Source of the DNA: Sunxiuqinia sp965372405
GTDB lineage: Bacteria > Bacteroidota > Bacteroidia > Bacteroidales > Prolixibacteraceae
Direction of reading: 5' to 3'
DNA length: 64,000 nt
Assembly: GCA_965372405.1 (NCBI GenBank)
Contig: CBDVCE010000008.1
Coordinates: 1 to 64,000, forward strand
Of the stretch, positions 17,270 to 26,900 are shown one piece after another. How positions within the stretch are numbered: position 1 is the stretch's first letter; the number at the start of each line of letters is the position of its first letter. Made by a program: the position numbers and the translations under genes. The notes beneath the pieces are model-generated. The model was given only the letters and a program-made list of their open reading frames with translations, had not been told where the DNA came from and did no database searches.

Positions 17270-19090
17270 TTAATGTTCATGCTTACCTGTTCCTCGTTCT
17301 TCCCATCCACTTTTTCCATCGTCCATATATATTTCGATGAGTGATTTTGAAACACGCTCGTCCACTTCTTCTACCAATTGAATTCGTAATGGATTCACTA
17401 ATTGTTTTTTCCAATCAAGCACTTTTTTATATGGAACTTCTTTATCGGTTTCATACACAAGATAAGCCCATTTCTCCATAAACATACTTCCTTTTAGAGC
17501 TGGGATCACTTGCTGCATATTGGAAGCTAAAAAACTTAAAGACAACGCACGTGCCCAATAGATCCACGGCCCCCCGGTTATATAAAAATAAGGATTCAAC
17601 AATCTAGACCGGGATTCCAATGAGGCATTAGCGTATTCCAACTGTATTCCAGCAAAACCAATTCCTGTCTCTTCATTATAAAATGTTATCCACGGAATAT
17701 CAGCCTCCATTTTTATGTCCGTTAGATCGGCCATATTTTTAACATCATAGATTACCACCTCATCTCGAATTACATCGTACCATGCTGCATGAGTCATCAT
17801 CTCTCTTTTAAATACAATTTCAGCATTCCGAAGAGCAATGCACTGAACCGTTTCATTTATCCGCATTGTTGAAGTACTGATAAAATATGGAGCATCAGGG
17901 TAAAAATCATATCTAACAGATGCATCTACTTCTGGAACTTCACGAAGAGCTCCCCATACTTCACTAGTTGCCAACACAGGGCCTGAAATGGAATGCATAT
18001 TTTGGTCATGTTTCCAATCTGCGGTATGTGTCCATGCACGAGGAGGAACATAAATACCAGGATTCCAATGAATAGCACCATTGGTTTCCATCCGATGAAA
18101 TAGCGGATTCTGTGGCTTAGATTTCAATGTTAATTGATCAAGGTGTCCTGAATTCGGATGAAGGACTGCATTAAAGTGGCTATTATCAATACTCAACCCT
18201 GGTAATTCACCTTGCACTTTCAAGTCCGTTTGATATGTTTTTGCAAGAGCCTTTTCATTATTATAATAGATCAAAAATACTCGGCTTGATTTTGCCGGCA
18301 CATCAGCAAGAAAAGCAAGTTTACAGGTTACTGTTGGCATCCAAAGTGGGATATGCCTTTGGGGCTGACCTTCTTCGATAGGAGCAAGATCATCTTCCGT
18401 TTCATATTTCTGAATATCAAAAACCTGACTTGGGATCTCGGTCAAGCTAAAATCATTTGAATTAACAGCAACAACCCTAATCTCACGCTTCAAATCGTTG
18501 GCTTCGTCCGGATAAAAAGGAAGCAAAACTTCAACAGGTTCATTATTTCGTTTTATCCCTGCGGTTTCACTAAGTACAACTGATTTATAGTTTTTCCATG
18601 CAGTATCAAAAACATCAACTCCGATTGGTGCTGTAATCTTTGAAGTTGCTGATATGAACCGATCATTATCGGATGGCTTTGCAGATTGTTTAAGTCTCAC
18701 CGTAATCTTAATGGAATACTCCTCCCCTGGTTGCCATTTCAACCATCCAGTAATTACCGGAGTTTTGTAAGATGTATTGTCTTGAGAAAGGGCATACCCG
18801 GATGGTGGTCGGTGCGTCATCGCTGGTTTATCCATTTGTTCAACCACGTCACCTCTATATAAGTTTAGGAAACGTATTTTTTTCCCATTAATAGCTGCTT
18901 CAACCTCTATTATTGAAGCCTCATGAAGATCCAGTTCAGCTTTAAAATGATAAAAAGGAATTGCCGGAACCGGATAGCCCAATTCAATATGCTTAATTTT
19001 TAAAGTCTGATTTTTCTCTTTTGCATTAGTTACAGAAACAAAAATAAAACACAAAAAAGTAAGGAAAAAAAGTGAAACAGTATTCTTCAT
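17270..19090 (-). CDS. Uncharacterised secreted beta-rich protein of a Sus-type locus
   Basis: A 606-residue protein with a clear signal peptide (about 1-23). I do not recognise an enzyme family. The sequence is beta-rich throughout, with few long helices. The middle (about 185-290: LPFYPDEAND, then a hydrophobic strand and VPAKSSRVFLIYY) followed by a long Trp/Tyr-rich region (about 300-560) is reminiscent of the RIFT-barrel plus supersandwich layout of YetA/PcRGLX-type lyases or DUF4861, but I see no diagnostic motif. It follows the 891-residue gene by 12 bp and both lie divergent from sigma/FecR/SusCD, so a role in binding or cutting the imported glycan is inferred. Confidence 0.75.
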   Translation of the reverse strand: MKNTVSLFFLTFLCFIFVSVTNAKEKNQTLKIKHIELGYPVPAIPFYHFKAELDLHEASIIEVEAAINGKKIRFLNLYRGDVVEQMDKPAMTHRPPSGYALSQDNTSYKTPVITGWLKWQPGEEYSIKITVRLKQSAKPSDNDRFISATSKITAPIGVDVFDTAWKNYKSVVLSETAGIKRNNEPVEVLLPFYPDEANDLKREIRVVAVNSNDFSLTEIPSQVFDIQKYETEDDLAPIEEGQPQRHIPLWMPTVTCKLAFLADVPAKSSRVFLIYYNNEKALAKTYQTDLKVQGELPGLSIDNSHFNAVLHPNSGHLDQLTLKSKPQNPLFHRMETNGAIHWNPGIYVPPRAWTHTADWKHDQNMHSISGPVLATSEVWGALREVPEVDASVRYDFYPDAPYFISTSTMRINETVQCIALRNAEIVFKREMMTHAAWYDVIRDEVVIYDVKNMADLTDIKMEADIPWITFYNEETGIGFAGIQLEYANASLESRSRLLNPYFYITGGPWIYWARALSLSFLASNMQQVIPALKGSMFMEKWAYLVYETDKEVPYKKVLDWKKQLVNPLRIQLVEEVDERVSKSLIEIYMDDGKSGWEERGTGKHEH

Positions 19091-19102
19091 AATTTCAATA
19101 TC

Positions 19103-21778
19103 TTATCTGGTTGTAATTAGATTTCTTTTTCGCAACTCTTCTACACCATTCTGCCATGCACCACCACTTCCCCAAAGATAATAGGTAAAATACATGGTGC
19201 TTTTCTGGATAATTGGAGTCCAGGGCTGAAACTCGACATAGTAATGCGGTGCCCCTTTATTATCTGGATGATTCATCCACATATGTAAAAAATGAGGTTG
19301 TTTTACAGGGAAAGCACCTACAAAGGAAATGTCTGCTTCAGTGTCGTAACCAGCATTCCATCCCTCCTGTACATCAATTGCCTGCCCGTAGTACTTTTCG
19401 GGTCGCATTCTATATTCTTTTAAGCCATCAGTAGTTGGAACAGTAAATACATCTTCAGTACCATGTTTCTCTCCTAACTCAAGAATTGGCTGAGGGCCTA
19501 ATACATTCGCTTCAGGATTGATGAAGTTCAGAGCAAAACGAACTTCAAGAAGAGGTGAATTACCATAAAGTGTAAAAATTTTCTTTAATCGATTTCCGTA
19601 GTAATTAGTCTCCATTTCAACCCGAACAAAATCACCTTCCTTTTTTATAATTTTTGCATCATATACCTGGTGTGTTTCCATACTAGCCTGCCCTAAAAAA
19701 TCTTCAAATCCACCATAAGGATAAAACCCTCTCATTCGAAATGGTTTCTTATGATTATACGTTTTTTCAGGCCAAATTTTAAACAGAACATTATCCTTTT
19801 TGCTTTTAACAATGTACTCTATAACTCGTGCTCCTGTCCGCAAGAGTGTAATTTGCACAGAATCGTTTTCCATGCGATACTCATTAACTCCATCGCTATT
19901 TAAGTCTACTTCATAAAGGTAAGTTTTACCCGAAGCCTTACCTACGCCTAATTGGCTTTGAGTTGTAACTCCCAAAGCACTTACCTGAACTGAATATTCT
20001 CCTGATTTAAGATCCAAATCAAATGTCAAATCACAATAAGTAGCAGTTTGAGCCTTACATGTTTTTTCCTCCGCAAAAACAGCCTTCTTGGAATTCCCTT
20101 TTTTAAACACCTTAAGTTCTACAGGAAATGACTGCTGCTCTGAAAAATTATGAATGGTTACTGGAAAACTAACTTTGGGTACATGTCCATAAAGCACTTG
20201 ATGCAAGGAGATCGCAACAGGCAAATCAATCATTGTTAATGTACTCTTTTTCTTTTCATCCCATGAAAAATCAATACCAATGGGATTTGAATGCCCCATA
20301 GCTTCTTTTGAGATCTTCAATGGAATTCGAAGTTGCTTTGTTTCATTAGCCTTCAGGGAAATACGACTAGAAAAATCGTCTTTAATATTGATTAATTCCG
20401 AAGCCTTAATTAATAGTTCTCCTGAAACAGATTTTGTAGATAAATTTGAAATGTCAACAAGTAAATCATAACCCTCAACTTTTGCCTGCAAATCAAGTTT
20501 ATCCAAAAAATAATCTTCGATATAATTTTTATCCAGATACAACAATTGCAATGCATTTCGGTATTTCTCAGCCCCCATCATGTTTGCTTGCTCCAAAACT
20601 GCAACTTCCCGGCGATTCATAATGGCATCCCATATTGACTCATTACTTAATTCTAAACTTTTATCAATAAAAAGAACCATTGAGGATGTCATATCTCCAC
20701 TCAGATATCCTGTTTTATTTATGAAAGGTACATTCTCATTATTAATTTGCTCTTTATTTCCTTCATGAACGATGTAACCATCAAATTCAAACTCATCACT
20801 ATCAGGATCGTAAACCGGACGAAATGCAAAGCCATCTTTTTTATGTGCAAAGTCTATCCAGGCTTGCTTGGTCGCCATATCCTGTACCTGCAAACCGTCA
20901 TAATCCTTACATCCATAAATTGGAGAAAAGCCAACATTAGCTACTATTGGAAGTTCCAGTTCTTTCATCCACCCATCAATTTCCTTTTTTGCAAGAAAAT
21001 CCATGTAACCATCAAATATGAACCATGTATTTCCTTCATTCATACCTTTCCCTATTAACTCCAGAGGATGACCAGCTTCACAGGTAACACTCTTTAAAAG
21101 CGTAGATGCACCAAACCATCCTTTATGCAGATTATATTTTCCAAGTAGATCTTTTGTGCTTTTTATCTTTTGCAGAAGCAAATCAGTTTGTTCTTTCGAG
21201 TTTGAGGAAATTACAAATAACTTGCGGTCATCGGATACAAGATAGAATGCTTTTATTTTTTCTAAATTCTCTGCTTTTAATTGATGACTTTGCATTTGAT
21301 CTGCCCATTCAAAAATTCGTATCGCTTTATTTTCCAGATTATTCTTTAGTTCTGAATTGGAATTTATAATCACTAAGTTATTCCCCTCTTTGATCTTTTC
21401 TTCCAATTCATTTGAAGAGGGATTTTCTACGATCCGATATGGATCTGAGAATAATCCTGCCAGAAATCCTTCCTGCATCAACAAACCTGAGATACCTAAA
21501 TCTTCAGCAATATTTATTTTACTTTGAAGAATGATTGATCTGATCTTTGGACTAGCCATCTTAAACAAGTTTCCATATCGATGCCACTGTTTATACTCAT
21601 TGTGCCAATGATTTGTGTAACCATTAAACTGTTGTTCACTAACAACTACTGACTCTTCACCTTCAATAGAATGTGAAATTTGGAAATTTGAAAGACTCTG
21701 ACTAAAAGTGTTCGTTTGTATGAAAAGAAAAATTACAAGAAAGAAATACCAGCGTAAAAAAACCAATAACAACTTCAT
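19103..21778 (-). CDS. Uncharacterised 891-aa secreted protein with mutarotase-like C-terminal domain
   Basis: A signal peptide spans about 1-26. Residues about 60-400 look alpha/beta; the last part (TSSMVLFID, then IWDAIMNRREVAV near 365-395) faintly resembles the end of PHP/CehA-McbA domains, but metal-binding histidines are not evident. Residues 430-610 look like two immunoglobulin-like beta sandwiches. Residues about 625-870 have the pattern of a galactose-mutarotase-like supersandwich domain (YPYGGFEDF, LEVRFALNF, PHYYVEFQPWTP). It is the first gene of the minus-strand arm of the locus. A carbohydrate-active role is likely from context; the reaction is unknown to me. Confidence 0.75.
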   Translation of the reverse strand: MKLLLVFLRWYFFLVIFLFIQTNTFSQSLSNFQISHSIEGEESVVVSEQQFNGYTNHWHNEYKQWHRYGNLFKMASPKIRSIILQSKINIAEDLGISGLLMQEGFLAGLFSDPYRIVENPSSNELEEKIKEGNNLVIINSNSELKNNLENKAIRIFEWADQMQSHQLKAENLEKIKAFYLVSDDRKLFVISSNSKEQTDLLLQKIKSTKDLLGKYNLHKGWFGASTLLKSVTCEAGHPLELIGKGMNEGNTWFIFDGYMDFLAKKEIDGWMKELELPIVANVGFSPIYGCKDYDGLQVQDMATKQAWIDFAHKKDGFAFRPVYDPDSDEFEFDGYIVHEGNKEQINNENVPFINKTGYLSGDMTSSMVLFIDKSLELSNESIWDAIMNRREVAVLEQANMMGAEKYRNALQLLYLDKNYIEDYFLDKLDLQAKVEGYDLLVDISNLSTKSVSGELLIKASELINIKDDFSSRISLKANETKQLRIPLKISKEAMGHSNPIGIDFSWDEKKKSTLTMIDLPVAISLHQVLYGHVPKVSFPVTIHNFSEQQSFPVELKVFKKGNSKKAVFAEEKTCKAQTATYCDLTFDLDLKSGEYSVQVSALGVTTQSQLGVGKASGKTYLYEVDLNSDGVNEYRMENDSVQITLLRTGARVIEYIVKSKKDNVLFKIWPEKTYNHKKPFRMRGFYPYGGFEDFLGQASMETHQVYDAKIIKKEGDFVRVEMETNYYGNRLKKIFTLYGNSPLLEVRFALNFINPEANVLGPQPILELGEKHGTEDVFTVPTTDGLKEYRMRPEKYYGQAIDVQEGWNAGYDTEADISFVGAFPVKQPHFLHMWMNHPDNKGAPHYYVEFQPWTPIIQKSTMYFTYYLWGSGGAWQNGVEELRKRNLITTR

Positions 21779-21896
21779 AATTTTCGGTTTAGGAGATAAA
21801 TAAAGTTAGAAGAACAAATACTCGATATTGACTTAAAGCTATCGATAACATGCATTTAAGTTATAGCAAATAATCTAAAGTTTGTCTCAATATGAG

Positions 21897-21913
21897 AATA
21901 ATAATAATAATAA
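21897..21913. repeat. AAT trinucleotide repeat
   Basis: Five consecutive AAT units inside the divergent promoter region. Short runs like this can vary in number by slippage and alter promoter spacing; whether that happens here is unknown. Confidence 0.7.
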
Positions 21914-21967
21914 AAAGTTGTAAATTATACTTTTGTATCATTAGAATAATATCTTCGCTATATCTTA

Positions 21968-22037
21968 TTTATTCTTATTTAGCAGGCAACAAAACGATAA
22001 CTTTCAAATATTAATCCTTGACACAAATAAGAATAAA
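21968..22037. repeat. 13-bp inverted repeat, arms 45 bp apart centrally
   Basis: TTTATTCTTATTT at 21968-21980 is perfectly complementary to AAATAAGAATAAA at 22025-22037. The arms are AT-rich, so chance is possible, but the position in a divergent control region makes an operator pair conceivable. Confidence 0.5.
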
Positions 22038-22230
22038 ACAAGACAAAATGTTCTTTGCTATTTGAAAAATTATCTATTGCTTTGCCTTTTTTTAAAAAAT
22101 ACGTTCTGATTATTTCATTACAACAGAGAGATAAAATTTACAGTAATATCGATCAAAAGAATCAACATATAATAATTGTCAAAATTTATTTGTGCCAAAT
22201 TCACTAAAGATTGTTACTCGTTAAAGAATA

Positions 22231-22803
22231 ATGAGAAAGATAGATCAAAACAACCCATTAAATGATCTAAAAGCTTTTAAGCTTTTCTTTGAAACCAACT
22301 ATCAGCTCGCAAGTCTGATAGCACATCGATATACCAAAGATATTAGCATTGCTGAAGATATTACTCAAGATGTTTTTGCAAATATTTGGAACAGACGCAA
22401 TGAAATCACTTTAAAAACATCCTTAAGATCATACCTTTTAGCGGCAATAAAGAAAGCGGCAATAAAGCACTCACAACGTAAAAGAGACAATATCGTTTCA
22501 ATTGAAGAAGGAAGCATTTCAGAAACCTACGAAATTGATGATGAAGAAACATTCTCTAATGAAGAATTGGCAGTAGCCATTAATTCTGCAATTGAAAAAC
22601 TACCACCACAGCAAAGGCGAGTTTTTAAGTTGGCTTATTATGAGCAACTCAGCTATAAAGAAATTGCCACAGAACTTGAAATCTCAACAAATACCGTAAA
22701 AACACACATCGTTCAATCTTATAAAAATCTTAAAAATCAACTTTCTGATAAATTTTTGAATCTCTTTTATATTCTTTTGAGAAAAAAATTCAAAAAAAAA
22801 TAG
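22231..22803 (+). CDS. ECF sigma factor (Bacteroidota Sus-locus type)
   Basis: A 190-residue sigma-70 family ECF factor. Region 2 is visible around residues 25-95 (AEDITQDVFANIWNRR) and region 4 around 125-180 (LPPQQRRVFKLAYYEQLSYKEIA, with a helix-turn-helix). It is followed 45 bp later by its likely anti-sigma factor FecR and then by SusC/SusD. In Bacteroidota such sigma factors switch on their own SusCD operon when the SusC receptor senses its glycan. A run of lysines forms the C-terminus. Confidence 0.93.
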   Translation: MRKIDQNNPLNDLKAFKLFFETNYQLASLIAHRYTKDISIAEDITQDVFANIWNRRNEITLKTSLRSYLLAAIKKAAIKHSQRKRDNIVSIEEGSISETYEIDDEETFSNEELAVAINSAIEKLPPQQRRVFKLAYYEQLSYKEIATELEISTNTVKTHIVQSYKNLKNQLSDKFLNLFYILLRKKFKKK

Positions 22804-22848
22804 AAAAAGAACTCACCCATTTCCGTTTTTCTGGTACATACTATTGAA

Positions 22849-23817
22849 ATGGCACTTAAAAACGATAGTAAAACCGACTGGGAAATAACTGCTGATTACT
22901 TGCATCAGAGTAATAATTCAACTTTATCAACTCCCAAAAGTGATGAATTCAAATTCACAAAGAAGCTTGCTGGAGTTCGTAAGGAAGCTGTAATTATAAG
23001 TCAATTTAATAAACCTGAAGCTGCATGGCAATCTGTAAAAAACAGAATTCCAAAAGCGAATAAACTTGAACATCTTTTAAAATACGCTGCCATTATTGTA
23101 GTCTCTTTGTTGATTGGTTCTGCTTTTACTCAATTCTTTTTCTCACAAAACACAGTTGAGCAATTCTCTAAAGTTGAGGTTCCATATGGACAAACATCAA
23201 AATTGACCCTTCACGATGGAACAGAAGTCTGGTTAAATTCAGGAACAAGCCTTACCTACCCAAATCAATTTAAAGGAAAAAGAGAAGTATTCTTAGAAGG
23301 AGAAGCTTTTTTCAAAGTAACAAAGAATAAAAGGCTTCCATTCTTTGTCGAAACAGATAAACTTCAGGTTAAAGTATTGGGAACATCTTTCAATCTTTCT
23401 GCCTACGAGGAAGACAAGTCTCATAGTTTAATACTAATTGAAGGGAAAGTTAATCTAAACAAACACAACGGACAATTTCTAACAGAATTATCACCTGGAG
23501 AAATGGCTATAATAGAGGACAGAGCAATTCGCATAAAAGAGGTTGAAACATCCTATTATTCATCCTGGATTGATGGGAAATTGGTTTTTTCATGTGCCCC
23601 ACTTGTTGATATTGCAAAGAAGCTGGAACGAAGCTACAATGTCAAAATTCAGTTTGAAAACAAAGAACTTGAAGGTATTCAGTTTACAGGTACTTTCTTA
23701 AAGTATAAACCGATAGAACAAATTCTGCAAGCAATAAAAATTATTGTGCCAATTGACTATGAAATAAAGATTAGTCAGGATAATAAAAATGAGATACGAA
23801 TTTTTGAAAAATATTAA
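22849..23817 (+). CDS. FecR-type anti-sigma factor
   Basis: A 322-residue single-pass inner membrane protein. The N-terminal cytoplasmic part (1-80) would hold the sigma factor; one membrane helix spans about 84-105. The periplasmic FecR domain (about 110-210) shows VPYGQTSKLTLHDGTEVWLNSGT and FLEGEAFFKV, and the C-terminal DUF4974 (about 245-318) contains KKLERSYNVKI and FTGTF. It sits between the sigma gene and a SusC gene carrying an STN domain, the usual trans-envelope relay. Confidence 0.93.
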   Translation: MALKNDSKTDWEITADYLHQSNNSTLSTPKSDEFKFTKKLAGVRKEAVIISQFNKPEAAWQSVKNRIPKANKLEHLLKYAAIIVVSLLIGSAFTQFFFSQNTVEQFSKVEVPYGQTSKLTLHDGTEVWLNSGTSLTYPNQFKGKREVFLEGEAFFKVTKNKRLPFFVETDKLQVKVLGTSFNLSAYEEDKSHSLILIEGKVNLNKHNGQFLTELSPGEMAIIEDRAIRIKEVETSYYSSWIDGKLVFSCAPLVDIAKKLERSYNVKIQFENKELEGIQFTGTFLKYKPIEQILQAIKIIVPIDYEIKISQDNKNEIRIFEKY

Positions 23818-23841
23818 ATATGTGCCTATGTGAAAAAACAA

Positions 23842-23894
23842 GCGGCAATAATGCTGGGAACATTTTGCCGCTCATGTAAAATGCCAAATTGGCA
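23842..23894 (+). promoter_or_regulatory. Two hairpins in the leader of susC
   Basis: Between fecR and susC. The first hairpin (23842-23871) has stem GCGGCAA-AATG with CATT-TTGCCGC, one bulged T and a 7-nt loop. The second is a short palindrome TGCCAA-A-TTGGCA (23882-23894). Neither is followed by a T tract, so they are more likely processing, stability or regulatory structures than terminators. The susC start lies 27 bp downstream. Confidence 0.5.
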
Positions 23895-23921
23895 AGTATT
23901 AAATAAATAACATTCAAACTT

Positions 23922-26900
23922 ATGGAAAAAAAACGAAATCTCCATGGCTACACGTTGTTATGGACTAAATGGTTAAAAATTATGAAATTGACCGTCTTCA
24001 TTTTGATTGCTAGCTTTTTGTCAGTTAACGCTGCAAGCTATTCTCAATCAACGAAACTTAATCTTAAATTAACGGATCAGACTTTATCTGATGTGTTTGA
24101 AGAAATCGAGCGTCAAAGCGATTTCTATTTCTTATTTAAGAATGACGAGGTAAACACCAAACAAGAAGTAAGCATTGATGTGGAAAAGGCTCCTATCAGT
24201 GATGTACTTAATGAGTTGTTTAATGGAACTGGCATAAATTACCAGTTTGTTGACCGCTATATCGTTATCGGAAAATCCGATACCCCAAAGAGTTTTTTAC
24301 AAGAAACAAAAAAACTTAAAGGTGTTATTAAGGATGAAAGTGGCCTAACACTTCCAGGTGTTACTGTATTCATTAAAGGTACTTCACGAGGAACTACTAC
24401 CGACTTTGATGGAGCATACAATATTGAACTGAAACCAGGCGAAACGATTGTTTATAGCTTTGTTGGTATGGAAACCATTGAAATGGTTTATGCTGGTGAA
24501 GATACATTAAATGTTGTACTAGTTCCAGATGCACTTGAAGTTGAGGAAGTTGTTGTCACAGCACTAGGTATCAAACGTGAGAAAAAGACGCTAACTTATG
24601 CATCTCAACAAGTTTCTGGCGAAGAGCTTCTGAAAGCTAAAGGCGTCAATTTCATGGATGCCATGAATGGTAAAGCCGCTGGTCTTGAAATCAAGAAAAG
24701 TGCTTCTGGAGCCGGTGGTTCTACAAGGGTTGTTCTAAGGGGATTCAAATCATTGGGAGGATCCAGTGAACCTCTTTATGTAATTGACGGTATACCAATG
24801 TTGAATGAAAAGCGTGGCCAACCAGGTATGTGGGGTGGAGCCGATGGTGGTGATGGTTTGTCGCAACTTAATCCTGACGACATTGAGAGCATTAATGTTT
24901 TAAAAGGTCTAAATGCCTCTATTCTTTACGGTAGTGAAGGAGCTAACGGAGTTATACTTGTTACCACAAAAAAAGGGAAGGCCGGTAAAACTTCAGTAAC
25001 CTTGAGTTCAACAACAACTTTTGAAAGTGTATTGGTTTATCCAGAATTGCAGTTTGATTACGGCGCTGTAAATGGTGCAAAAGAAAGTTGGTCAACTACC
25101 AAAGGTGGTACCAATTATTCTGAAGATCAGATGAAGGATTTCTTTAATACAGGAAGTAATTTAATTAACGGTGTTACAATAAGCGGTGGAAATGATATTA
25201 CCACAGCCTATTTTTCATATGCCAACACTACTGCAAAAGGTGTTATTCCGAATAACGAATATGGAAAACACAATGCTTCTTTTAAACAATCATCCAAGCT
25301 TCTGGATGACAAACTAACATTGAGTTCAAATATTATGCTTTCTTCCGAGCGTATAGAAAATCGTAATGTTGCAGGTTATTACGAGAACCCTTTAACCGGG
25401 CTTTACAATTTTCCTCGTGAAAGAGATTGGGCGGATTATAGAGACAACTACAGTTATTTAGATGAAACAAGGAATATGGATCTTCAAAATGTATATGTTG
25501 TTGATCATCACTTAAGTAATCCCTACTGGATAATCAATAAAGAACCCAGAGAAGAAGAAATCAAGAGAATAATTGCCAGTGTCAGTGCTGACTACAGCCT
25601 CACAGACAATCTTTCACTTTTGGTTAGGGGAACCTATGATTACATTGATCGCAAAAGCACTGAAAAGCATGCTGCTGGTTCAAACGCAACCAATACATCA
25701 GCAAACGGAAAATATAATTTTGCAAACAATACGAACAGTAAAGCGTATGCAGATGCATTGTTACGTTACGACAATACTTTTGGTAAGTTGACCGTAGGTA
25801 GTTTTGTTGGTACAAGTTACACAAAGTATCAGGCAACAGGAATTAGTGCAAACAACGGAACTAACGACCTACTTTATCCAAATGTATTCTCAACTCAAAA
25901 CTATCCAACGAATACAGTTATCAATCAATCTGGTTCAGAAAGAATTTTGCAGGCTGTTTATGGTAGTGTAAATTTCGGTTATGACGATATGTTTTATGTT
26001 GATGTTTCAGCACGTAACGACTGGTCGTCAACACTTGTAGGTACAGAAGATGGACCTTCCTATTTTTATCCTTCAGTAGGTGTTGTTGCACTTGTTAGCA
26101 ATATATTTGAGTTACCAGAATATATTTCGTTTCTAAAAGTAAGGGGTTCAAGTGCACAAGCTGCAAAAGAAGTACCATGGAATTCTATACGTTCCGACAA
26201 TGAAATCTCCGGATCACTAGGAGGTATAAACAGGAACACCAGAGAACCTTGGGAAAATTTGAAGCCAGAGTTGATTACAAGTAATGAGTTTGGACTTGAA
26301 TTTAAACTGTATCAAGGACGAATTGGCTTCGATTTTACATACTATAACAACAATAGTAAAGACCAGTTTCTAGAAGTAGACTTACCTCCAGAAGAAAAAG
26401 GTCAATATACTACCAGGAATATCAACATCGGTGAAATTGTAAATAAAGGTTACGAGATAACGCTTGATGGAATTCCAGTACAAAACAATAGCATTACCTG
26501 GAAAACAGCATTTAACTTCCACACAAACGATAACGAAATTGTTGAACTTGATCCCGACAATCCTGCTCGTAGAATCGGAATGGGATCTTCTGAAGGTTAT
26601 GAAACATTCCTAAGGGTAGGTGGTTCTTATGGTGATCTTTATGGCTTTATGTTTAAGAGAAATGATGCCGGACAAATAATGCTAGATGAAACTACTGGCC
26701 GTCCGTTGAGAACGGCTAAGAAGTTTGATGCGGAGGATTGGAGTGTTGGATACCTTGGAAGTCTTGAGCCAGACTTTAGTCTTTCCTGGAACAACAGTAT
26801 TCAAATTAAGCGCTTTAACATTGGTGCCCTTATTTCTGGAAAATTTGGCGGTAAATCTGTAAGCCAGACTGAATCTATGCTTGATGGATGGGGTGTTAGC

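Larger units (their letters stand above)
21779..22230. promoter_or_regulatory. Divergent control region of the Sus-type locus
   Basis: 452 bp without a gene, between the 891-aa gene and the ECF sigma gene, which point away from each other. It must hold both promoters; I find no clean TAnnTTTG match. It contains a trinucleotide run (21897-21913) and a 13-bp inverted repeat (21968-21980 / 22025-22037). Confidence 0.6.

Noticed and set aside
17270..19090. Firm assignment of the 606-aa protein to PL26/YetA or DUF4861
   Set aside because: The architecture looks similar in outline, but the diagnostic N-terminal motif of YetA-type proteins is not seen, so I kept it as uncharacterised.
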